DNA from: Streptomyces aculeolatus | GTDB taxonomy: Bacteria; Actinomycetota; Actinomycetes; Streptomycetales; Streptomycetaceae | Direction of reading: 5' to 3' | Assembly: GCF_020400605.1 (NCBI RefSeq) | Contig: NZ_JAINRD010000020.1 | Location: 124,001 to 188,000, forward strand | Length of the DNA: 64,000 nucleotides | Shown here: in pieces, positions 24,673-31,675 of the stretch | How the letters are laid out: each line of letters opens with the position of its first letter | Position numbering within the stretch: the first letter of the stretch is position 1 | The notes under the pieces: generated by a model | The model's input: the letters and a program-made list of their open reading frames with translations, nothing else | The model's database searches: none | Told to the model about the DNA's origin: nothing | Position numbers and translations under genes: made by a program

Positions 24673-26004
24673 TCAGCGCATGGCGCGCGCCGCGATCCGC
24701 GGCGACAGCAGCGACTCGGGGCGGCGGTTGAGTGACAGCACCGCGAAGAACGCCTCGCACACCACCGGGTCGGTGTTGGCCGCGGCCACCACCCGTGACA
24801 TGTAGCGCTGCTGCATCCTGCCGAGTCGCCCCGGCTTCGGCCCGTCCGTGTCCGGGTAGCGGGAATCCTCGCCCGTGGCGATCGCCCAGGCGTGCCGCGC
24901 GCACTTCGCCACGGCCTTCTGCAGATCCGGTGCGCGTGCAGGGACCTCCGCCGGCCCGAGCGCCGCGATCCGGTCGGCGATGGCCTGCGCCTGCGTGGCC
25001 GCGACCGTCATCCCGTGCCCGTAGACCGGGTTGAAGCGGCACAGGGCGTCACCGACCACCAGCAGCCCCCGGGGCCAGTGCTTCGCCCGCTCGAAGTGCG
25101 TCCACTCGTTCGCCGTCGCCCGGAAGGCGACCGCGTCCGACAACGGCTCCAGGCCCGTGAGCGCCTCCGCCAGCTCGTCGGTGCGCAGCGAGGCGGCGAA
25201 GGCGAGCCAGTCCTTCTCCTCGATCTGCGGCCGGTGCTCACCCTGCCCGATCAGCGTGACCAGCCAGCGCCCGCCTTCGATCGGCACGATCACCCCGCCG
25301 CGCGGCACATCCGGGGTGGCCTGCACGTACATGGCCTTCCAGGGGCCTTCGGCGGCCGGGCGCCTGTAGTAGCGGGACGAGTAGCCGAGGTGCGCGTCGA
25401 ACCGCTCCGTGGCCGGCGCGGCGTGACCGAGTTCGGTCAGCCAGCGGGCGACGCGGGAACTGCGGCCGGTGGCGACGACCACCAGGTCGGCGTGGACCGT
25501 GGACTCCTGGCCGCCGTTGCCGCGCTCGCGCAGCCGTACGCCGGACACCGCGGCCGCCCCGTCCCGCCCCGGCACCAGGGCGGTCACCTCGTGACGGGGC
25601 ATCCATGCGATCGCGGGATGGTCGCCGACCCTGCGCCGCAGGGTCGACTCCAGCAGTTCACGCGAGGCGGAGAGGTAGTGCGCTCCCGGGACGTCGGCGA
25701 ACCACCGGGCCGGAGAGAGCCAGCGCATCTGATCAGGGGCGCGGACGACGGTCGCCCCGGCGGCTTCGAGGTCGGTGACGGCCCCCGGTAAGAGCGCGTC
25801 CACCGCGGCCTGCCCGCGGGACCACAGGATGTGCACATGCCTCGACTGCGGCACCCCGGACCGGAACGCGGGCGTGCCGTCGGCGAACGCATCCCGCTCG
25901 ACCACCGTCACCCGCTCGAAGCGACTGGCCAGCACGTGAGCGGCGAGCAGACCGGAGACTCCGGCTCCCACCACCACCGCATGGCGCGCCGAGTCGGTCG
26001 CCAC
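24673..26004 (-). CDS. FAD-dependent oxidoreductase of the halogenase/geranylgeranyl-reductase type
   Basis: A 443-residue flavoprotein. The N-terminal Rossmann motif VVVGAGVSGLLAAHVL binds the ADP part of FAD, VVVATGRSSR is the middle motif, and GDALCRFNPVYGHGMTVA is the ribityl-binding GD motif of the PHBH-like class. The GTG at 26004 follows AGGGAG. The lysine motif needed for flavin-dependent halogenation is not evident, so a monooxygenase or reductase is more likely. It diverges from the lipoprotein gene, and no biosynthetic cluster surrounds it. Confidence 0.8.
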   Translation of the reverse strand: MATDSARHAVVVGAGVSGLLAAHVLASRFERVTVVERDAFADGTPAFRSGVPQSRHVHILWSRGQAAVDALLPGAVTDLEAAGATVVRAPDQMRWLSPARWFADVPGAHYLSASRELLESTLRRRVGDHPAIAWMPRHEVTALVPGRDGAAAVSGVRLRERGNGGQESTVHADLVVVATGRSSRVARWLTELGHAAPATERFDAHLGYSSRYYRRPAAEGPWKAMYVQATPDVPRGGVIVPIEGGRWLVTLIGQGEHRPQIEEKDWLAFAASLRTDELAEALTGLEPLSDAVAFRATANEWTHFERAKHWPRGLLVVGDALCRFNPVYGHGMTVAATQAQAIADRIAALGPAEVPARAPDLQKAVAKCARHAWAIATGEDSRYPDTDGPKPGRLGRMQQRYMSRVVAAANTDPVVCEAFFAVLSLNRRPESLLSPRIAARAMR

Positions 26005-26123
26005 GTCGCACTCCCTTGCCCTCGCGGACTGCGTTCCGCTTCATCATCCCGCACGCGAAAGGCGATCGACAGGGCGCGTTTGCCGGAGCCGGCGCCCCCG
26101 TACCCCTCCGTCGCGCCGCCATC

Positions 26124-26184
26124 TCAGTGAATCCGCGACCCGCTCAGGTGCCCGGGGCTGCCGTGAAACCGTAAATCAGTGAAT
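26124..26184. promoter_or_regulatory. pair of 9-bp direct repeats in a divergent promoter region
   Basis: TCAGTGAAT occurs at 26124-26132 and again at 26176-26184, 52 bp apart (about five helical turns). The second lies in an AT-rich stretch likely to hold the lipoprotein gene promoter. Same-face spacing would suit a looping regulator. This is suggestive only. Confidence 0.3.
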
Positions 26185-26237
26185 ATGCCTGTATTCGGCC
26201 CCTCGGACGTCGGGCCCTCACGAGTTGTGGAGCTGAG

Positions 26238-26792
26238 ATGAGGCGTATCCGCCTGGCCGTCGTGGGCGCGGCCGCAATTGCACTGATCACCACCGCGAGC
26301 GCATGTTCCGGCAGCGACGGCGACTCCGCCGCCTCGACACCGTCGACCAAGGCGTCGGCCAAAGCCTCCGCCAAGGCGACCGGCGTGGCGCAATCAAGCG
26401 ACCAGGCCACGGTCAAGACCGCCTCCGCCGACAAGCTCGGCACCATCCTTGTCGACGAACAGGGCCGGACCCTCTACCTCTTCGAAAAGGACACGTCGAC
26501 CAAGTCGACCTGCGACGGCGCCTGCGCCAAAGCGTGGCCCCCGCTCCTCACCACCGGGAAGCCCAAGACCGACGGGTCCGCCCAGTCCAAGCTGATCGAC
26601 ACGTCGAAGCGCTCCGACGGCAAGACCCAGGTCACGTACAACGGCCACCCCCTCTACCGCTACCAGGGCGACTCCAAGCCCGGCGACACCAACGGCCAGG
26701 GCCTCGACCAGTTCGGCGCCAAGTGGTTCGTCCTCGACGCCGACGGCAAAGAGGTCGAGACCGGCGGCGACTCGGGCGGGTCGGGCTACTAG
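26238..26792 (+). CDS. secreted lipoprotein with YxxxxD-type repeats (COG4315-like)
   Basis: A 184-residue lipoprotein: signal peptide with lipobox TASAC near residue 23, a Ser/Ala/Lys-rich linker, then two similar units. The first contains RTLYLFEKD and CDGACAKAWPP, the second HPLYRYQGD and the closing WFVLDADG. This is the pattern of a widespread extracytoplasmic family proposed to take part in electron transfer or metal handling. Two Cys in CDGAC could form a disulfide. The membrane protein gene 41 bp downstream probably forms a unit with it. Confidence 0.85.
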   Translation: MRRIRLAVVGAAAIALITTASACSGSDGDSAASTPSTKASAKASAKATGVAQSSDQATVKTASADKLGTILVDEQGRTLYLFEKDTSTKSTCDGACAKAWPPLLTTGKPKTDGSAQSKLIDTSKRSDGKTQVTYNGHPLYRYQGDSKPGDTNGQGLDQFGAKWFVLDADGKEVETGGDSGGSGY

Positions 26793-26833
26793 TCACCGTC
26801 CGACAGCCTCAGCCCGAGTCACGGACGATCGAC

Positions 26834-27418
26834 ATGCCGCCTGCAACCGGCCCCCGGTCCCACCGCCGTCCGTCCCCGGCACACGGCGCCTTCTTCGCTC
26901 TCGGCGTCGTGTTGCCGGTGGCCACGGCGGTGGCGATCTGGCTGGTCGGTGACCACCACACCCCCGAGTACACGACGAGCCTCTTCGGCGAGGAAGGCGA
27001 GGCCGCCGTCACCCTCAAGGCCCGCCTCGGCACAGCACTCTTGGGCCTCGCCGTCCTCCAACTCCTCCTCGCCCTGTGGATGTACGGGCGCATCCCCGGC
27101 CTCACCGCCGCCTCCCGCCCCGTCCGCATCACCCACCGCGTCCTCGGCTGGGGCGCCTTCGTCCTGTCCGTCCCCATCGCCTACCACTGCGTCCGCACCT
27201 ACGGCGTGGAGACCACCGACACCCGCGTCCACCTGCACTCGATCGCCGGCTGCGCGCTGTACGGAGCCTTCGTCGCGAAGGTCCTCGTCGTACGCAGCCG
27301 CCGCCTCCCCGGCTGGCTGCTCCCCGCCGCGGGCGGCGCGCTGTTCGTGGCCATCGGGCTGCTCTGGTACTCGGCGGCGCTGTGGGCCCTCAACGACTAC
27401 AGCGTTCCCGGCCTCTAG
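26834..27418 (+). CDS. cytochrome-b561-like membrane protein (resembles DUF6529)
   Basis: A 194-residue protein with about five transmembrane segments. His residues lie at membrane positions in RITHRVLGW, IAYHCVRTYG and HLHSIAGCALYG, a layout like the haem ligands of b561-type proteins. Its order after a COG4315-type lipoprotein supports an electron-transfer pairing across the membrane. The ATG at 26834 is the first in-frame start after the lipoprotein stop. Haem binding is inferred, not shown. Confidence 0.65.
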   Translation: MPPATGPRSHRRPSPAHGAFFALGVVLPVATAVAIWLVGDHHTPEYTTSLFGEEGEAAVTLKARLGTALLGLAVLQLLLALWMYGRIPGLTAASRPVRITHRVLGWGAFVLSVPIAYHCVRTYGVETTDTRVHLHSIAGCALYGAFVAKVLVVRSRRLPGWLLPAAGGALFVAIGLLWYSAALWALNDYSVPGL

Positions 27419-27436
27419 GTCTGTGACGGGGCGCCG

Positions 27437-27976
27437 TCAGCCTGCCGCCGCGTAACACCGCACGGCCACGCGCTGCTCCGGTCCCCACTCCTGCTCGACC
27501 GTGGCCAGCAACTCCCAGCCGAGCCGCTCGTACAGGGCTGTCGCCCCGGTGTCGGTAGCCACCACGTCGAGCACCGGATGCAAGCCGCGATCCTCCGCTG
27601 CCGTGACGGCCCGCGCCATCAGCAGCGCACCGATCCCGCGACCGCGGGCCCACGGGGCGACGAACAGCCGGTTCACCACCGCGGTCGCGTCGACACCCAC
27701 CCCCGCGCGAGCGCTCCACAGCCCCGGTGCCGCGTCTCCCGCGTCGCTCCGCGACAGGACGACATGGCCGGCGACGCGGCCGTCCACCTCCGCCACCCAT
27801 GAGGCGATGAGCGAGGGTGGCGTGAGCCATGCCGCCGGGCGGTCGGGCCAGTTCACCGGATAGCCGTCCTGCTCATGGACCTCTGCCAGCACCCCCACGC
27901 ACTCACCGAGGTCGCGATCACCGCGCTGCCGGGTACCCGGGGGTGTGTCCGCGCCGGACACGCTCTCGCTGTTCAC
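27437..27976 (-). CDS. GNAT-family N-acetyltransferase
   Basis: A 179-residue acetyltransferase. Motif A is VNRLFVAPWARGRGIGALLM, with the R-G-x-G-I/A pyrophosphate loop for acetyl-CoA, followed by ALYERLGWELL (motif B). An alternative role in small-molecule or protein acylation cannot be separated from sequence. It converges on the DUF6529-like gene with an 18-bp gap. Confidence 0.85.
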   Translation of the reverse strand: MNSESVSGADTPPGTRQRGDRDLGECVGVLAEVHEQDGYPVNWPDRPAAWLTPPSLIASWVAEVDGRVAGHVVLSRSDAGDAAPGLWSARAGVGVDATAVVNRLFVAPWARGRGIGALLMARAVTAAEDRGLHPVLDVVATDTGATALYERLGWELLATVEQEWGPEQRVAVRCYAAAG

Positions 27977-28027
27977 CGCGGCATGGAAACACGGCCCGAA
28001 GTCCGGTGACCAGCAATTTTCGCGACC

Positions 28028-28483
28028 CTAGCCCTCCTCCGAGTCCCCTGCCTCGGCCGTCGCCCGACTGGCCAGACGCTCGTACCGCTGCCGCGCCGCC
28101 TGCGGCGTGCCCAGCCCGAGCCCGAAGGCGATCTCCTGCCACGTCAGGCCCCGCCCCCGTGCCATCTGAAGGAGTCCCGTTTCCAGCTCGTCCATCTCCG
28201 CCCGGACCAACGGAACGAGGCTCAGTGCGGCCGTGATGTCTGCCCTGTCCACCTCCGGCTCGCCCTCCTCCGGCTGCACCGCCCCACTGAGCAGGAACGC
28301 CACGAGCCTGACGGCCTCGTGCGGCCCCACCGCCGTGGGGTGCACCTGTCGGTGGCGCTGCTCGTCAGTGGCCGCGTGCCGCTCGGCAATCCGATACAGC
28401 GACGCGTAGACGCGGTGCGCCCGCGCCTGTTCCGGGTGCGGAGGCGTGAAGGGGTCGGTGGGCCCGTCGGTCGTGTGCGACAT
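28028..28483 (-). CDS. small helix-turn-helix DNA-binding protein
   Basis: A 151-residue protein. The C-terminal part GRGLTWQEIAFGLGLGTPQAARQRYERL is a single helix-turn-helix resembling sigma-70 region 4-type or BldC-like readers. The N-terminal region is polar and His-rich and the ending acidic. I know of similar unnamed streptomycete proteins. Target unknown. Confidence 0.7.
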   Translation of the reverse strand: MSHTTDGPTDPFTPPHPEQARAHRVYASLYRIAERHAATDEQRHRQVHPTAVGPHEAVRLVAFLLSGAVQPEEGEPEVDRADITAALSLVPLVRAEMDELETGLLQMARGRGLTWQEIAFGLGLGTPQAARQRYERLASRATAEAGDSEEG

Positions 28484-28528
28484 GAGGCGAGTCTGTGGCA
28501 GCGCTCATGCTGATGTCAATGCGTTGTT

Positions 28529-28750
28529 TTAAACGGTCCGTTCAACTTGCGTGCGGGCGTACGCGACGAAGGCGGCCCAGGCGTCGGGGGTGAAGCGGAG
28601 TATGGGGCCCTCGGGGTCCTTCGAGTCCCGGACGTGGATGGTGTGCGGGGTGGGGGCTATCTCGATGCAGTCGCCGCCCTGCACGCCGCTGTAGCTGGAC
28701 TTGACCCAGGAGAGCTCCGGGTTGAGACCTTCGGGCCGCTTGATGCTCAT
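28529..28750 (-). CDS. DUF397 protein
   Basis: A 73-residue DUF397 protein: the LSWVKSSYSGVQGGDCIEIA core and VRDSKDPEGPILRFTPDAWAAF are diagnostic. DUF397 proteins nearly always sit next to a DUF5753 XRE regulator, as here, and are thought to act as its antitoxin-like or modulating partner. The start overlaps the stop of the regulator gene by 4 bp, implying translational coupling. Confidence 0.95.
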   Translation of the reverse strand: MSIKRPEGLNPELSWVKSSYSGVQGGDCIEIAPTPHTIHVRDSKDPEGPILRFTPDAWAAFVAYARTQVERTV

Positions 28751-29598
28751 AGCTCTCTAGCCACCTGTTCGATAAGACGGACGGAACGCTCGGTGTCGAG
28801 GGCCTTCGTGAGCAGCGAGCCGTACCGGTGCCGGTAGTCGCTGACGGCGTCCCCGCTGCTGGTCGCGATCACCCTGCCCTGTGACTCCAGACAGACGATC
28901 TGTTTCCGATCGGCCCCTTCTAACAGCACCATATGCCCGTCCAGCCCGCAGTGTGCGGCTGCTGCCGTGGGCATGACTTGGATCTCGACGTTGCGCAGCT
29001 TCGCGCGCTCGATCAGCTTGCGCAGTTGCCGCAGCATCACTTCACGGCCACCGACCTTGCGGTGCAGTGTGGCCTCTTCGACGATGAAGATGAACGCCAC
29101 CGGTGGCTTCTGACGGGTCAGCAGCGCCTGCCGTGCCAGACGTGCGGTCACGTGCTGGTCCATGGTCTCGTCAGCCAGAGGTGGGCAGTTGACGCTGATC
29201 AACGCACGTGCGTACTCCTCCGTTTGCAGCAGCCCAGGGACCAGCATCGGGTCGTACGAGAGCCTGCTTACCGCGTCCGCCTCCAAGGTCGCGAAGTCCC
29301 GGAAGAATGCGGGCAACTGAGCCCGGTCCACCTCCTCCTGCAACTCCTCCAACACACCCCCCGCCCCCGTCACTTCCTCCGCCCGCTCCGTGAACTCCCC
29401 CTTCGCCGGCCGCCTCCCCTGCTCCACCGACGCGCAGTGGTCCTGCGAATACCCCATCCGCTCGGCCAACTCCTCCTGCGTCAGCCCCGCCTTCGTGCGG
29501 AAGAACTTCAGCAGCTTCCCGTATGCGACCCAACTCCCCGGCCTGTCGTCGTCGTTGATGCGCTTACCCCGGCGGCGGTTGTTCCCCATCCGAACCAC
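28747..29598 (-). CDS. WhiJ-type XRE regulator with DUF5753 domain
   Basis: A 283-residue regulator. The N-terminal XRE helix-turn-helix is GLTQEELAERMGYSQDHCASVEQG, followed by a DUF5753 sensor domain from about residue 95 (SYDPMLVPGLLQTEEYARALI; LESQGRVIATSSGDAVSDYR). The GTG at 29598 is used; an ATG nine bases later is equally possible. With the DUF397 gene and the divergent ATPase gene it forms a WhiJ/AbaA-like cluster. Streptomycetes carry many such paralogues, some controlling sporulation or antibiotic production. Confidence 0.9.
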   Translation of the reverse strand: MVRMGNNRRRGKRINDDDRPGSWVAYGKLLKFFRTKAGLTQEELAERMGYSQDHCASVEQGRRPAKGEFTERAEEVTGAGGVLEELQEEVDRAQLPAFFRDFATLEADAVSRLSYDPMLVPGLLQTEEYARALISVNCPPLADETMDQHVTARLARQALLTRQKPPVAFIFIVEEATLHRKVGGREVMLRQLRKLIERAKLRNVEIQVMPTAAAAHCGLDGHMVLLEGADRKQIVCLESQGRVIATSSGDAVSDYRHRYGSLLTKALDTERSVRLIEQVAREL

Positions 29599-29757
29599 GC
29601 CCCTGTCTCTCGTACGCGCGTGCTACCCGGGCCAACGACCGACCCCGCCAAGGGTTCCGGGCAGCGGCTCGTACAAAGCAGGCCCCCTCTCGTACATAAC
29701 GCTCCTGTCGACCGGCCGCCCTACACCCCCTCTCCCCGCCCCCGCCAACGTGGCTCC

Positions 29758-30216
29758 ATGCACGCACCAACCGCCGACCCCACCCACCCCACCCTCTCCG
29801 CGCTCTTCAGCCCCACCCCCCGCGGCGCCCGCCGTGCCCGGCTCCTCGCCGTGCACCAGCTCGGCGACTGGGGCATCCCCCGCGCCACGCCCACCGCCGA
29901 GGCCGTCGCCGCCGTGACCGCCGAGCTGGCCGCCAACGCGGCCGTGCACGGGCGGCATCGGGGACGGTACTTCCGGCTGCGGCTGCTCCTGCAGGAGCAC
30001 GTCGTACGGATCGAGGTCTCCGACGCCCGGCCCGAGCGCCCCGTGCCCACGGCCCCCGCCGCGGCGCCCGTGAACGCCGACACCGACCACGGACGCGGGC
30101 TCGTCCTCGTCGCCGCCTTCGCCGAGCGCTGGGGGTGCTTCCAGCCCGGTCCCGCCGTCAAGACCGTCTGGGCCGACGTCCGGCGCGACCTCAGAACAGC
30201 TTCCCCGGGTTCATGA
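29758..30216 (+). CDS. HATPase-domain protein of the anti-sigma-factor/SpoIIAB type
   Basis: A 152-residue single-domain histidine-kinase-like ATPase. The N box is VAAVTAELAANAAVHGR with the ATP-contacting Asn, and the G box is TDHGRGLVLVAAFAERWG. Such proteins bind sigma factors or their antagonists. It is divergent from the DUF5753 regulator and belongs to the same regulatory cluster. Its last 26 bp overlap the convergent GlcD-type gene. Confidence 0.85.
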   Translation: MHAPTADPTHPTLSALFSPTPRGARRARLLAVHQLGDWGIPRATPTAEAVAAVTAELAANAAVHGRHRGRYFRLRLLLQEHVVRIEVSDARPERPVPTAPAAAPVNADTDHGRGLVLVAAFAERWGCFQPGPAVKTVWADVRRDLRTASPGS

Positions 30217-31609
30217 TGCCCAGCGGGTCGAACACCCCCTTGATCTCCCGCTGCAGCTCCAGACCCACCGGCCCCAGCTCCTTCGCCAGCCACTCCTTCT
30301 TCAGCAGCCCCACCCCGTGCTCGCCGGTGATCGTGCCGCCCAGCTCCAGGCCCAGCGCCATGATCGCGTCGAACGACTTGCGCGCCCGCGCCGACTCGTC
30401 CGGGTCGGCCGGGTCGAAGCAGACGTTGGGGTGGGTGTTGCCGTCGCCGGCGTGCACGCAGGTGCCGATGGTCAGGTCGTACGCGGCGGCGATCTCGGCG
30501 ACGCCGTCGAGGAAGGCGCCGAGGCGGCTGCGGGGGACGCAGACGTCGTCGATCATCGTCGTGCCGCTGACGGCCTCCAGGGCCGGGAGTGCCGCGCGGC
30601 GGGCGGCGAGGAGCAGTTCCGACTCCGCGGCGTCCGCGGCCGGGACGACCTCCGTGGCGCCCGCCGCGGTGCACAGGGCGCCCAGGGCCGCCAGGTCGGC
30701 GGCCGGGTCGGGGGTGTCGAAGGCGGCGAGGAGCAGGGCCTCCGTGCTTTCCGGGAGGCCCATCCTCGTCAGGGAGTTGACGGCCCGTACCGTCGTGCGG
30801 TCCATCAGCTCCAGCAGCGACGGCACGTGCCCGCCCGCCATGATCCGGCAGATCGCGTCGCACGCCGCCGCCGCCGACGGGAACTCCGCCGCCAGCGCCA
30901 ACTGCTGCCCCGGCGCCGGCTTGAGCGCCAGCGTGGCGCCGACCACCGCGCCGAGGCTGCCCTCCGAGCCGACGAAGAGCCGGGTCAGGTCGTAGCCCGC
31001 GACGCCCTTCGCCGTGCGGCGGCCGGTGGTGAGCAGCCGGCCGTCCGGGAGTACGACGTCGAGGCCGAGGACGTACTCCGCGGTGACGCCGTACTTCACG
31101 CAGCACAGCCCGCCCGAGCCGGTGCCGATGTTGCCGCCGATCGTGCACGTCTCCCAGCTCGACGGGTCCGGCGGGTAGAACAGGCCCTCGGCGGCGACCG
31201 CGCGCGACAGCGCGGCGTTGACGACGCCGGGTTCGACGACGGCGATCCGGTTGACCGGGTCGATCTCCACGATGCGGTCCATCCTCACGAACGACAGCAC
31301 GATCGCCCCGTCGTCCGCGTTGGCCGCCCCCGACAGGCCCGTACGGGCACCCTGCGGGACGACGGGGACGCGCAGCGCCGTCGCCGTACGCATCACGTGC
31401 TGCACCTGCTCGACCGTCTGCGGCAGCACCACCGCCGCGGGCGTGCCCGAGGGGCAGAAGCCGGCCATGTCGCCCGCGTACGACGCGGTGACGTCCGGGT
31501 CCGTCAGCACCGCCGCGGCGGGCAGGCCCGCCAGGAGGGCCGCCTGCACCGCCTCGTTACCGACCACGCCGTTCCCGGCGCCTTCGCTCCTGACGGCCTC
31601 ATCGCTCAT
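30191..31609 (-). CDS. FAD-linked oxidase, glycolate oxidase GlcD/D-lactate dehydrogenase type
   Basis: A 472-residue flavoenzyme oxidising 2-hydroxy acids. The FAD PCMH domain has VPVVPQGARTGLSGAA and CTIGGNIGTGSGGLCCVKYG; the C-terminal domain has CVHAGDGNTHPNV and GGTITGEHGVGLLK, with the His of GEHG acting at the active site in the family. ATG 31609 follows GAAGG. It stands alone rather than beside a GlcE or GlcF gene, so the substrate could be glycolate, lactate or 2-hydroxyglutarate. Confidence 0.9.
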   Translation of the reverse strand: MSDEAVRSEGAGNGVVGNEAVQAALLAGLPAAAVLTDPDVTASYAGDMAGFCPSGTPAAVVLPQTVEQVQHVMRTATALRVPVVPQGARTGLSGAANADDGAIVLSFVRMDRIVEIDPVNRIAVVEPGVVNAALSRAVAAEGLFYPPDPSSWETCTIGGNIGTGSGGLCCVKYGVTAEYVLGLDVVLPDGRLLTTGRRTAKGVAGYDLTRLFVGSEGSLGAVVGATLALKPAPGQQLALAAEFPSAAAACDAICRIMAGGHVPSLLELMDRTTVRAVNSLTRMGLPESTEALLLAAFDTPDPAADLAALGALCTAAGATEVVPAADAAESELLLAARRAALPALEAVSGTTMIDDVCVPRSRLGAFLDGVAEIAAAYDLTIGTCVHAGDGNTHPNVCFDPADPDESARARKSFDAIMALGLELGGTITGEHGVGLLKKEWLAKELGPVGLELQREIKGVFDPLGIMNPGKLF

Positions 31610-31675
31610 GCCTTCAGACTGCAACGACTCCGCCCGCGGCGAAACCCCGCCGCACGCCACCAGCCGTCATCCGCC

